Positions 14,391 to 21,313 of a DNA stretch of 33,453 bases are shown piece after piece (position 1 is the first letter of the stretch; each line of letters opens with the position of its first letter). This DNA is from JAUYIV01 sp035464675. GTDB taxonomy: Bacteria; Actinomycetota; Acidimicrobiia; Spongiisociales; UBA11373. The stretch covers positions 1-33,453 of the forward strand of contig DATHSA010000035.1 of NCBI GenBank assembly GCA_035464675.1, in the 5' to 3' direction. The notes beneath the pieces were generated by a model. That model worked only from the letters and a program-made list of their open reading frames with translations, ran no database searches and was not told the DNA's origin. The translations under genes were made by a program, and so were the position numbers.

Positions 14391-14533
14391 AGGAGGAGTG
14401 TGGCAGGGACGATCCACCGACTCGCCGGATCGTGGCGCTCTCGCACAGCATCAGGCACCCAGGGTCGAGGGGCGCCTCGATGTGGTGGTCGCGGGGTCCG
14501 TTTCAGCGATCGACAGCGAACTCGCTGCTTCGA

Positions 14534-15217
14534 TCAACTGCGGAAGTCGAACGAGTGGAAGATCTCGATCGCATAGGCGCGAAACTCCACATAGTCGTCC
14601 GTGTTGCTGAGCCCGGTGTACGTCAGGACATAGGCGCTGCCCTCGAAGAGAGCGATCTCTTGCACCCAGTTGAACTGGATGCCGTTCTGGGACCCCGTGT
14701 AGGTGATGATCCTGGATGGGACGCCGCCCATGATGTCGTCGATCTGGTCGTTCAGCTGGATGTCCGGAATCAGCGAGGGCAACTGGCTGAGCGCCACCTC
14801 CAAGTACTCGTCGAGCGTCACCTCGACGCCACCGAGATCCTCGACCACCACGTTGACGTTCTCGCGCAGGGGGTCGTCGGCGCTGGTCAGCGGCGACAGG
14901 AATGTCACCACGGCACCGAAGCTGTTCTCCTCGGTATCCCACGACTCGGGGTACTCGACGGAGAATGGATGCGTGATACTGACGAAGGTGGCGAACGGGC
15001 CGAGTCCGTCGTCGGGCGGTGCCGTCGTGACCGTGGTGGACGAGGTCGTTGTCGAGGCGCCTGTCGTGGTGGTGCTCGGGGCGGCCGTCGATGTGGTGGT
15101 GGTCGGGGCGGCGGTCGTAGTCGTGCCGGTGAGGATGCCTCCCCCGTCGTCGTCACCGCACGCGCTGGCGGTCAGCGCGATGGAGAGGGCGAGCGTCATC
15201 AGTCGCCGGATGTGCAC
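14534..15217 (-). CDS. lipoprotein with Thr-rich linker and PsbP-like domain
   Basis: A 227-residue protein. The GTG at 15217 was chosen because GGGAGGA lies 7 nt upstream; the longer frame lacks this. The signal peptide ends in lipobox LTASAC (C20). A low-complexity Thr/Ala/Ser linker (about 30-72) rich in TTTT blocks precedes a C-terminal domain beginning FSVEYPESWDTEENSF, typical of PsbP-like fold secreted proteins. Such linkers are common in Acidimicrobiia lipoproteins. It is expected to be anchored to the outside of the membrane; function unknown. Confidence 0.82.
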   Translation of the reverse strand: MHIRRLMTLALSIALTASACGDDDGGGILTGTTTTAAPTTTTSTAAPSTTTTGASTTTSSTTVTTAPPDDGLGPFATFVSITHPFSVEYPESWDTEENSFGAVVTFLSPLTSADDPLRENVNVVVEDLGGVEVTLDEYLEVALSQLPSLIPDIQLNDQIDDIMGGVPSRIITYTGSQNGIQFNWVQEIALFEGSAYVLTYTGLSNTDDYVEFRAYAIEIFHSFDFRS

Positions 15218-15271
15218 AGGCGGTCCTCCCGGATCGTGTAGGGGCGGCATCCTAGGGGGGGGCTCCCCCGC

Positions 15272-16120
15272 TCACCGCTCTTTCAGGAAGTCCTCGATCT
15301 CGGAGATGAGGTGGTCACTCCGGGTCGGGTCGATGGGTGCGGTGTCCTGGCCTTGCTCCTCGAGGCGGTGCACGTAGTCGACGAAGTCGTCGTTGTCCGA
15401 CATCGCATCATCGACGCGGTTCTCGAAGTCCTCCGACACCACCACCAACTCCGAGGTGTCGATGGGGATGTCCATCACCTCTGAGGCCTTGTCGAGGAGG
15501 GCGAGCATGGCCTTCGGGTTCGGGTTGGCGGCGAGGTAATGAGGGATGGCGGCCCAGATGCTCACGGCAGGGATGCCGATCTCACGGCACGCCTCCAGCA
15601 TGACGCCGACGATCCCTGTCGGTCCCTCATAGCGCGAGGCGATCAGATCGTGTCGCTCGACGAGCTCGGGGTCCGTGGCGACGCCGATCAGTGGAACCGG
15701 CCGGGTGTGGGCCACCTGGCCGATGAACGCACCGAGGGTGACGATCAATTCGGCGTCGGAGTCGGCGAGCAGGCCGCAGATCGTACGGGTGTATGTCTTC
15801 CACCGAAGGTTGGGCTCTTCGCCCACCACCACGATGGCGTCGTGGTCGCCGCGATCCATCTCCAGCGCATAGGCACGTGTGGTCGGCCAGGCGAGCCGGC
15901 GGGTGCCGCCCTCGCTGACCTCCACCAGTGGACGCCGGACCTGGAAGTCGTAGAACTCCTCCGGCTCGATCGTCGCGAACGGGTCGGTCTCGTCGAACTG
16001 ACCGAGCAGGAAGGCTGCCGCGCCCGATGCGGCATCGGCGGCGTCGTTCCATCCCTCCCAGGCGAGCAGCGCCCGCGGAGAGCGGAGCGACGGCCGATGG
16101 ACGCGTCTCAAGGGGTCCAT
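15272..16120 (-). CDS. PAC2-family protein
   Basis: A 282-residue protein of the PAC2 (proteasome-assembly-chaperone-like, PF09754) family found across actinobacteria. It begins with a basic segment and ALLAWEGWNDAADAASGAAAFL (the conserved GWNDAGxAA motif), continues with IVVVGEEPNLRWKTY and LGAFIGQVAHTRPVPL, and has an acidic C-terminal tail (DFVDYVHRLEEQG). In archaea and eukaryotes PAC2 domains chaperone 20S proteasome assembly; the bacterial role is not established. The ATG at 16120 is preferred over 16132 because the -10 box TATGGT (16133-16128) lies 7 nt before it. Confidence 0.88.
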   Translation of the reverse strand: MDPLRRVHRPSLRSPRALLAWEGWNDAADAASGAAAFLLGQFDETDPFATIEPEEFYDFQVRRPLVEVSEGGTRRLAWPTTRAYALEMDRGDHDAIVVVGEEPNLRWKTYTRTICGLLADSDAELIVTLGAFIGQVAHTRPVPLIGVATDPELVERHDLIASRYEGPTGIVGVMLEACREIGIPAVSIWAAIPHYLAANPNPKAMLALLDKASEVMDIPIDTSELVVVSEDFENRVDDAMSDNDDFVDYVHRLEEQGQDTAPIDPTRSDHLISEIEDFLKER

Positions 16121-16127
16121 GGGCGGG

Positions 16128-16133
16128 ACCATA
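16128..16133 (-). promoter_or_regulatory. -10 box of the PAC2 gene
   Basis: TATGGT on the minus strand, 7 nt before the ATG at 16120. It overlaps an alternative ATG at 16132, which would then lie upstream of the transcription start. Confidence 0.5.
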
Positions 16134-16220
16134 CAACGGGCGGGCTCGCTGCGCTCACCCCGGAGGCGATCGGCCAGACCGGCACGGGCAGCTCACGACG
16201 CGAACGCCACGCTCTCACAG

Positions 16221-16251
16221 GCGACGGCGACGGGCGACTGGCCACGGGCGA
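16221..16251. repeat. degenerate heptamer array, copy 4, opposite orientation
   Basis: On the minus strand it reads CGCCCGT, GGCCAGT, CGCCCGT, then CGCCGTCGCC. It is related to the CCCGTYG arrays but inverted and decayed. It lies in the 136-bp gap between the PAC2 and DUF6390-like genes. Confidence 0.5.
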
Positions 16252-16256
16252 TTCTC

Positions 16257-17006
16257 TCAGCCCACGACAGCACCGATCGGCGTCTTGCCGTTCACCAGTC
16301 GCAGCGTGTGGGCCGTCCATGCCTGGAGGTTGCGGAGGCGGCGGGGGTCGAGACGGTCGCACACCCAACCCCAGTGCGCGGCGACGACGTCGCCGGCCTC
16401 GGGCATCGCGATGGGCGAAGTGCCACCCGAGGCCCACGCAGCCCACTCGTCGCGGGGATCACCCATGGCGAGCCGGGTGCCATCCCAGGTGAGGGGGCGA
16501 GACGAGATCAGGGCCATGTCATCGTCGACGGCGACGACCGTCCCCCAGCGGATTCGGCACCGGTCGAGCACTTCCAGCGGTTCCTCGACCCGGCCGGACC
16601 TCAGGAGGCCGACCCAGGGATATACCCCGAAGACGTGATGGGAGTGGTGCGGCACCGCCCCGGCGGGGGCTGCGGACGCGATCGCCTCCCAGTGCCTTCC
16701 CGAGCGCATGCGGAACCGTTCGTCCAATGATCCGGCCATGTACCGCGCCCCCTCACCGAGGAGGTGGTTGCCGACCCAGTAGGCCTCCACCACCAGGTGA
16801 TCCAGGGGGTCCGGGATGCCGTTGGCGCCGGCGATCAGTTCCAGGTAGGGCCACGCCCCCTCGAATCTCCGCGCCAGGGAGCCGATCTCCCGGTCGGCCC
16901 CGGCGGTCGACGCTTCGAACAGCTCGATCGAGTCGGAGGGCCCGCAGTACCCGAGGGCATTGGGCGGGAAGGCAAAGCGGGCGAAGAGCGACGGGCCGGT
17001 CGTCAT
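16257..17006 (-). CDS. DUF6390-like protein next to the hydrogenase operon
   Basis: A 249-residue soluble protein from the ATG at 17006, which overlaps the DMT permease stop by ATGA. The N-terminus LFARFAFPPNALGYCGPSDS and the segments FEGAWPYLELIAG, DPLDHLVVEAYWVGNHLL and PHHSHHVFGVYPWVGLL are distinctive. I recognise them as DUF6390-like, without a characterised function. Conserved Cys, His and Trp (C21, the HHSHH cluster near 120) suggest metal or cofactor binding. A longer in-frame frame upstream is a shadow of the permease. Its position, divergent from hyh genes, hints at a hydrogenase-linked role, but this is inference. Confidence 0.75.
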   Translation of the reverse strand: MTTGPSLFARFAFPPNALGYCGPSDSIELFEASTAGADREIGSLARRFEGAWPYLELIAGANGIPDPLDHLVVEAYWVGNHLLGEGARYMAGSLDERFRMRSGRHWEAIASAAPAGAVPHHSHHVFGVYPWVGLLRSGRVEEPLEVLDRCRIRWGTVVAVDDDMALISSRPLTWDGTRLAMGDPRDEWAAWASGGTSPIAMPEAGDVVAAHWGWVCDRLDPRRLRNLQAWTAHTLRLVNGKTPIGAVVG

Positions 17007-17911
17007 CGGGGCGCCGGACGCAGCATCGCCGCGATCGCAGCGGCACCACCGACGGCAAGGAGCGCGAGCCCGACAGGACTCGGCAGGCCCGCTCCGGCGA
17101 TCCCCGTCCGCAGTGCCGCGGTGATGAGGGCGCCGAGCACCAGCACCGCCGTGACGTCGACGGCCTGCGCCTTGCTGAGGGCCAGATACCAGGTGCCTAC
17201 GTACGCGGTGAGCGCTCCGCCGGTCGCCGCGATCCAGCCCCACGCCGAGGCGGAGAGGCCGGTCAGTCCGCCGAAGCTCCCCGAGAGGAACGTCCACCCC
17301 ACCAGTGCCACCGCGCCGACTCCCATCCGCGTGGCTCCGACCAGCGACGACGAAAGGTCACGGAGCAGTGTCTTGGCGATCACCACCTCGATGGCCCACA
17401 GGAGGGTGGCCCCGAGGATCATCAGCTCACCCGTGCCGACGGTGATCGAATCGATGCCCGCCACGACCGCTTCGCCACCGACCAGCAAGCCGATGGCGGT
17501 CAGATGGAGCCCCGAGAGTCGCTCACCGAGCAGGGGCACCGCGAGGAGAGCCACCCAGACGACGAGCGTCTTGTGGATGAAGGCGGCCTGCACCGACGAG
17601 GCGCGGGCGAGGCCCTCGAAGAAGAGCACGAACGGCACAGCCCCTCCGATGATTCCGACAGCGAAGAGTCGCGCCTTGTGTGAATTCGTGAGCCGACCGG
17701 TCTCACGGCGGCGGCGGGTGGCGCCAATTGCGATGGCGACCAGCGCGACCGCGGCGACCAGGTTCTTGGCGGTCGTATACGGAGTGGCGCCGACGCCGGC
17801 ATCGGCCCAGGCCCGGACGCCGTACCCGTTCAGGAAGATTGCGAAGCCGCTGACGACGGCGGTGATGCACGCAATGGCGGGCCCACCGAGGCGGGCGAGT
17901 CTCTGTGTCAT
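17003..17911 (-). CDS. DMT/EamA-family permease
   Basis: A 302-residue membrane protein with ten predicted helices in two EamA repeats of about 140 residues. GAVPFVLFFEGLARASSVQAAF closes repeat 1, and TAYVGTWYLALSKAQAVDVTAVLVLGAL is its counterpart in repeat 2. The family exports or imports small metabolites such as amino acids and nucleotide-sugars; the substrate is unknown here. The ATG at 17911 is used, with GAGAGG 11 nt upstream; a GTG three codons earlier is possible. It is co-translated with the DUF6390-like gene and divergent from the hydrogenase operon across a 113-bp gap. Confidence 0.85.
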   Translation of the reverse strand: MTQRLARLGGPAIACITAVVSGFAIFLNGYGVRAWADAGVGATPYTTAKNLVAAVALVAIAIGATRRRRETGRLTNSHKARLFAVGIIGGAVPFVLFFEGLARASSVQAAFIHKTLVVWVALLAVPLLGERLSGLHLTAIGLLVGGEAVVAGIDSITVGTGELMILGATLLWAIEVVIAKTLLRDLSSSLVGATRMGVGAVALVGWTFLSGSFGGLTGLSASAWGWIAATGGALTAYVGTWYLALSKAQAVDVTAVLVLGALITAALRTGIAGAGLPSPVGLALLAVGGAAAIAAMLRPAPR

Positions 17912-17962
17912 GACGATCACATCCTCTCAAGCACCACGTCGGATGGTCAGGGCCGTTGGGCG

Positions 17963-17976
17963 GGGTACCGGTGCCC
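17963..17976. promoter_or_regulatory. 14-bp near-palindrome upstream of the hydrogenase promoter
   Basis: GGGTACCGGTGCCC is symmetric except for one base pair (t17966/g17973). It lies 8 bp upstream of the -35 hexamer, a usual place for an activator site. The protein that would bind it is unknown. Confidence 0.3.
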
Positions 17977-17984
17977 TTCGACCC

Positions 17985-18014
17985 ATGACACCGGCTGATC
18001 CCATTTCATACGCT
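17985..18014 (+). promoter_or_regulatory. hydrogenase operon promoter (-35 and -10)
   Basis: ATGACA (17985-17990, five of six to TTGACA), an 18-bp spacer, and TACGCT (18009-18014). The predicted start near 18020 leaves a leader of only about 5 nt before the ATG at 18025. This is the best two-box promoter in the window. Confidence 0.6.
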
Positions 18015-18024
18015 GCGCCTGTCG

Positions 18025-19164
18025 ATGAGTTCTTCGCAGACCGTGGTCATCGATCGCAGGGGGATCGATCGGCTCATCCAGGAACTGGGGCAACGCGGGT
18101 TCACCGTCATGGGCCCCACCGTGGAGAGCGGCGCCATCGTGCACCGGGAGATCTCGGGGATCGATGACCTTCCCAGCGGACTGCGTGACGAGCACGGCCC
18201 GGGAACCTACCGGCTCCTGGCTCGTGACGACGATGCGCTCTTCGGTTTCGTGGTCGGACCGACCTCGCCCAAGGCCACCTTCCATCCTGCCGAGGCGGTT
18301 CTCTGGTCGGGCACGGATGACTTCTCACGCACCGATGACGGCGGGGTTCCCCGCCGCCGTGCCTTCATCGGGGTTCGCGCGTGTGAGTTGGCCGCAATCG
18401 CCGTGCAGGACAAGGTTTTCGTCGACTCGCCGAACCCCGACCGAATCTATGGGAGCAATCGACAGGGGGCGTTCTTCGTAGCCGTCAACTGCGTCGAGCC
18501 GGGGGCGACGTGCTTCTGCGCCTCGATGGGCACCGGACCCCGTGCCACGAGAGGTTTCGACATCGCCATCACCGAGGTGATCGACGACGGTGCCCACCGG
18601 TTCGTGGCCGAGGCGGGCAGCGAGGAGGGTGCCGAGGTCCTGGCCGTCCTCGAGGGGTTGCCGGCCACAGAAGCCGAGGCGAGCCATGTCGACGGCTTGA
18701 TGACGAGGGCGAGCGGGCTGATGGGCCGGTCGCTGGAGACCGGAGGATTGAAGGAGATGCTCTACAGGGCGGTCGAGAGCCCGAGGTGGGAGCAGATCGC
18801 CCGTCGGTGCCTGACCTGCGCCAACTGCACGATGGTGTGCCCCACCTGCTTCTGCAGCACGGTCGAAGATTCGGGCAATGTGCCCGATCACACCGGCCTC
18901 GACTCGGAGACTCAGCGGGTGCGCCGCTGGGACTCCTGCTTCACCTTCGAGTTCTCGCTGGTGCACGGCGGGCCCCACCGGGTGAGTACGGCGAGCCGAT
19001 ACCGGCAGTGGATGACCCACAAGCTCGCCTCGTGGCACGACCAGTTCGGCTCGTCGGGGTGCGTCGGCTGTGGACGGTGCATCACGTGGTGCCCGGTGGG
19101 GATCGACATCACCGCAGAAGCCGCGGCGTTCTGGGAGGAGGATCGTGCCGATGCCCAGCCTTGA
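18025..19164 (+). CDS. hyhB: group 3b [NiFe]-hydrogenase, beta subunit (Fe-S electron-transfer)
   Basis: A 379-residue homologue of the sulfhydrogenase beta subunit (HydB/HyhB). About 240 N-terminal residues include RAFIGVRACELAAIAVQDKVF (113-133) and CVEPGATCFCASMG (156-169). The C-terminal ferredoxin part carries two [4Fe-4S] motifs: C262-x2-C265-x2-C268-x3-C272P (followed by C275/C277) and C346-x2-C349-x2-C352-x3-C356P. It should pass electrons between the small subunit and the flavin subunit. It is the first gene of the operon, with its own promoter, and overlaps the next gene by 14 bp. The soluble cytoplasmic heterotetramer of this class couples NADP(H) to H2. Confidence 0.92.
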   Translation: MSSSQTVVIDRRGIDRLIQELGQRGFTVMGPTVESGAIVHREISGIDDLPSGLRDEHGPGTYRLLARDDDALFGFVVGPTSPKATFHPAEAVLWSGTDDFSRTDDGGVPRRRAFIGVRACELAAIAVQDKVFVDSPNPDRIYGSNRQGAFFVAVNCVEPGATCFCASMGTGPRATRGFDIAITEVIDDGAHRFVAEAGSEEGAEVLAVLEGLPATEAEASHVDGLMTRASGLMGRSLETGGLKEMLYRAVESPRWEQIARRCLTCANCTMVCPTCFCSTVEDSGNVPDHTGLDSETQRVRRWDSCFTFEFSLVHGGPHRVSTASRYRQWMTHKLASWHDQFGSSGCVGCGRCITWCPVGIDITAEAAAFWEEDRADAQP

Positions 19165-19615
19165 AGAAGCCCTCGCCACCCATCCGTTCGTCCGGGGGTT
19201 CACCCCGGATCAACTCCGCATCCTTGCCGCATGCCTCGAAGGAGAGAGCAGTTGGGTCCCTGACGCGGCGATGGTGGCCGCGGATGGCGTCGCCGACCAC
19301 TGCTACCTGCTCGTGGAGGGTTCGGCCGTCATCTCGGCGCACTCCCCGGGACGTGGTCGCCGCTCCGTCCAGACGATCCACTCCGGAGACCTGCTCGGCT
19401 GGTCCTGGCTCTTCCCCCCGCATCGGTGGGCCTTCGATGCGGTCGCCCTGACGCCCGCCCGGGCGATCGTCCTCGACGCCGCGAAGCTTCGCGCCGCCAT
19501 CGACGACGACCCATCGTTCGGGCTCGAGGTGTTGCGCCGGGTGGGGGCGACCGTTGCGGACCGCCTCAACGCCACCCGACTCCAACTGCTGGACCTCTAT
19601 GGAAACCGCGGCTGA
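19151..19615 (+). CDS. stand-alone cyclic-nucleotide-binding-domain protein in the hydrogenase operon
   Basis: A 154-residue CRP-type CNB domain without a DNA-binding helix-turn-helix. It shows an N-terminal helix (SLEEALATHPFVRGFTPDQL), the beta-roll VADHCYLLVEGSAVISA (48-64), a phosphate-binding-cassette-like segment GDLLGWSWLFPPHRWAFDAVA (79-99; Asp replaces the usual Glu and R92 is the likely phosphate contact), and a final long helix. GGAGGAGG (19134-19141) sits 9 nt before the ATG at 19151, excluding a GTG two codons earlier. It overlaps hyhB by 14 bp and hyhG by 17 bp, so it is made with the subunits. It may allosterically regulate or stabilise the enzyme. Confidence 0.88.
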   Translation: MPSLEEALATHPFVRGFTPDQLRILAACLEGESSWVPDAAMVAADGVADHCYLLVEGSAVISAHSPGRGRRSVQTIHSGDLLGWSWLFPPHRWAFDAVALTPARAIVLDAAKLRAAIDDDPSFGLEVLRRVGATVADRLNATRLQLLDLYGNRG

Positions 19616-20441
19616 ACTCCCCGCTCTCGACCCGATGTCCCCGACACCGATGATGGTGCTGCAGCGGCGCGACGAGACCTACGACACGTTCACGCTCTCC
19701 CTCGAGCCTGCCGAGCCGTTCCCATTCGCCCCCGGGCAGTTCAACATGCTCTACGCGTTCGGCATCGGCGAGTCGGCGATATCCATCAGCGGCGACCCCG
19801 CAGCTCCCAGGCGACTGGTGCACACGATCCGGCGGGTGGGCAACGTGACCGAGGCCCTCTCGCGGCTCCGCCCGGGCGACCTGGTCGGCGTACGCGGCCC
19901 GTTCGGGCGGGGATGGCCCCTCCAGGAGGCTCGCGGTGGGGATCTGGTGATCATCGCCGGGGGCATCGGCCTGGCGCCGCTCCGGCCCGCCATCCACTGG
20001 GCCATCTCGCACCGCGACAGCTTCGCCAGGGTCGCCATCCTCATCGGCGCTCGCACGCCGGCAGACATCGTCTTCGTCGACGAGATCCAGGAGTGGCGCG
20101 GGCGCTTCGACCTCGACGTCGAGGTGACCGTCGACTCGGCGGATTCCTCATGGCGCGGGCCCGTCGGAGTCGTCACCCAGCTGCTGCCCAGGGTCGAGTT
20201 CGACCGTGCCGACGTGACCGCCCTCGTCTGCGGGCCCGAGATCATGATGCGGTTCGCCGCAGGGGACCTCATGAAGCGGGGAGTGCCCTCGAGCAGCATC
20301 CACGTCTCGATGGAACGGAACATGAAGTGCGGGGTCGGCGTCTGCGGCCACTGCCAGTTCGGCCCCTACTTCGTGTGCTTGGCCGGGCCGGTGTTCCGCC
20401 ACGACCAGGTGGAGCGGCTCCTCACCGTGAAGGAGGTGTAG
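19599..20441 (+). CDS. hyhG: group 3b [NiFe]-hydrogenase, gamma subunit (FAD/NADP, 2Fe-2S)
   Basis: A 280-residue ferredoxin:NADP-reductase-type subunit. The FAD part has FAPGQFNMLYAFGIGESAIS (43-62) and HTIRRVGNVTEALSRL. The nucleotide part has IIAGGIGLAPLRPA (118-131) and VCGPEIMMRFA (210-220). The C-terminal [2Fe-2S] site is C244-x4-C249-x2-C252-x7-C260 in NMKCGVGVCGHC...YFVC. It would exchange electrons with NADP(H). The ATG at 19599 overlaps the CNB gene by 17 bp; a later ATG at 19635 is possible. AGGAGG near the end of this gene (20431-20436) appears to serve the leader ORF that follows. Confidence 0.92.
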   Translation: METAAELPALDPMSPTPMMVLQRRDETYDTFTLSLEPAEPFPFAPGQFNMLYAFGIGESAISISGDPAAPRRLVHTIRRVGNVTEALSRLRPGDLVGVRGPFGRGWPLQEARGGDLVIIAGGIGLAPLRPAIHWAISHRDSFARVAILIGARTPADIVFVDEIQEWRGRFDLDVEVTVDSADSSWRGPVGVVTQLLPRVEFDRADVTALVCGPEIMMRFAAGDLMKRGVPSSSIHVSMERNMKCGVGVCGHCQFGPYFVCLAGPVFRHDQVERLLTVKEV

Positions 20442-20534
20442 AAGCCATGCGCCAATCGGTCGCTGGCCCCATCGAGTCTCGCCTGGAGACCAGGCGAGAC
20501 TCGATCCCGGGGCGAGCCGATTGCCGTATGGCTT
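20442..20534 (+). promoter_or_regulatory. two-tier hairpin filling the hyhG-hyhS gap
   Basis: The inner stem is a perfect 16-bp inverted repeat, 20471-20486 with 20490-20505, closed by triloop AGA. The outer stem pairs 20442-20463 with 20512-20534: 21 Watson-Crick pairs plus one G-T, one C-C mismatch and one bulged G (20516). A small internal loop separates the two. The element covers 93 of the 98 intergenic bases. With no T-run it is a poor terminator, so an RNA-stability, attenuation or translational-control element is more likely. Confidence 0.8.
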
Positions 20535-20535
20535 G
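20447..20535 (+). CDS. 29-residue leader ORF inside the hyhG-hyhS hairpin
   Basis: The ATG at 20447 follows an ideal Shine-Dalgarno (AGGAGG, 20431-20436, 10-nt spacing) located in the last codons of hyhG. The frame reads MRQSVAGPIESRLETRRDSI then PGRADCRMA, stopping at TGA 20533-20535, 4 nt before the hyhS ATG. hyhS has no strong ribosome site of its own, so ribosomes finishing this ORF could reinitiate on hyhS. The peptide resembles no known family, and the sequence is largely set by the inverted repeat. Coding by chance is possible, but its position makes it worth listing. Confidence 0.4.
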
Positions 20536-20539
20536 AGAT

Positions 20540-21313
20540 ATGGCGAAGCCCAAGCTCGGCGTCTTCAAGTTCGCGTCCTGTGACGGCTGCCAGTTGTCGC
20601 TCCTCGACGCCGAGGACGAGCTGCTCGCCGTGGCCGGGGCCATCGACATCGCCAACTTCCCCGAAGCGAGCCGCGAGGTCGTGGCCGGTCCCTACGACCT
20701 GAGTCTGGTCGAGGGCTCGGTCACCACGGCCCACGACGCCGAGCGCATCCGCGACGTGAGGGAGCAGTCGAATTACCTGGTGACCATCGGGGCCTGCGCC
20801 ACCGCCGGGGGCATCCAGTCGCTTCGGAACTTCGCCGACGTGGAGGAGTTCACCTCGATCGTCTACGCGAACCCTGAATTCATCTCGACCCTGGCGACCT
20901 CGACGGCGATAGCCGACCACGTCCCGGTCGACTTCGAGTTGAGGGGCTGCCCGATCAACAAGCACCAGCTGATCGAACTGGTCGACGCCTTCCTCCATCG
21001 GAGGACGCCGGCGATCCCCACCTACAGCGTCTGTGTCGAATGCAAGCGCCGGGGCAGCCCCTGCATCATGGTTGCCGACGGCATCCCCTGCATGGGGCCC
21101 ATCACGCAGGCCGGGTGCGGCGCCATCTGCCCTTCCTACGACCGGGGTTGCTACGGCTGCTTCGGGCCCATGGAGTCGCCGAACGTCGACGCCCTGGCGG
21201 CCTGGTGGGAGATGCTCGGTGTCGAGCGCCGTGACCTCGTCGACGCCCTGCGCACGTTCAACGCCAACGCCCCGGCCTTCCGGGAAGCCAGTGAGAGGTA
21301 CGTGAATGTCTGA
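20540..21313 (+). CDS. hyhS: group 3b [NiFe]-hydrogenase small subunit
   Basis: A 257-residue small (delta) subunit with no Tat signal, as expected for a cytoplasmic enzyme. The proximal [4Fe-4S] ligands are C14 and C17 (FASCDGCQLSLL), C86 (TIGACAT) and C137 (LRGCPIN). Eight more cysteines, C165, C168, C175, C184, C193, C197, C204 and C207, match two further [4Fe-4S] clusters. All 12 Cys in the protein are accounted for. It relays electrons from the Ni-Fe site to the beta subunit. The start codon follows a 98-bp hairpin region and a leader ORF; the end overlaps hyhL by 8 bp. Confidence 0.94.
   Translation: MAKPKLGVFKFASCDGCQLSLLDAEDELLAVAGAIDIANFPEASREVVAGPYDLSLVEGSVTTAHDAERIRDVREQSNYLVTIGACATAGGIQSLRNFADVEEFTSIVYANPEFISTLATSTAIADHVPVDFELRGCPINKHQLIELVDAFLHRRTPAIPTYSVCVECKRRGSPCIMVADGIPCMGPITQAGCGAICPSYDRGCYGCFGPMESPNVDALAAWWEMLGVERRDLVDALRTFNANAPAFREASERYVNV

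Noticed and set aside
17007..17297. N-terminal extension of the DUF6390-like frame
   Set aside because: It lies wholly inside the DMT permease gene. The ATG at 17006 overlaps the permease stop by ATGA, and the recognisable protein starts there.
20442..20534. hyhG-hyhS hairpin considered as a simple intrinsic terminator
   Set aside because: It has no T-run and sits between subunits that must be made together, so full termination would defeat the operon.
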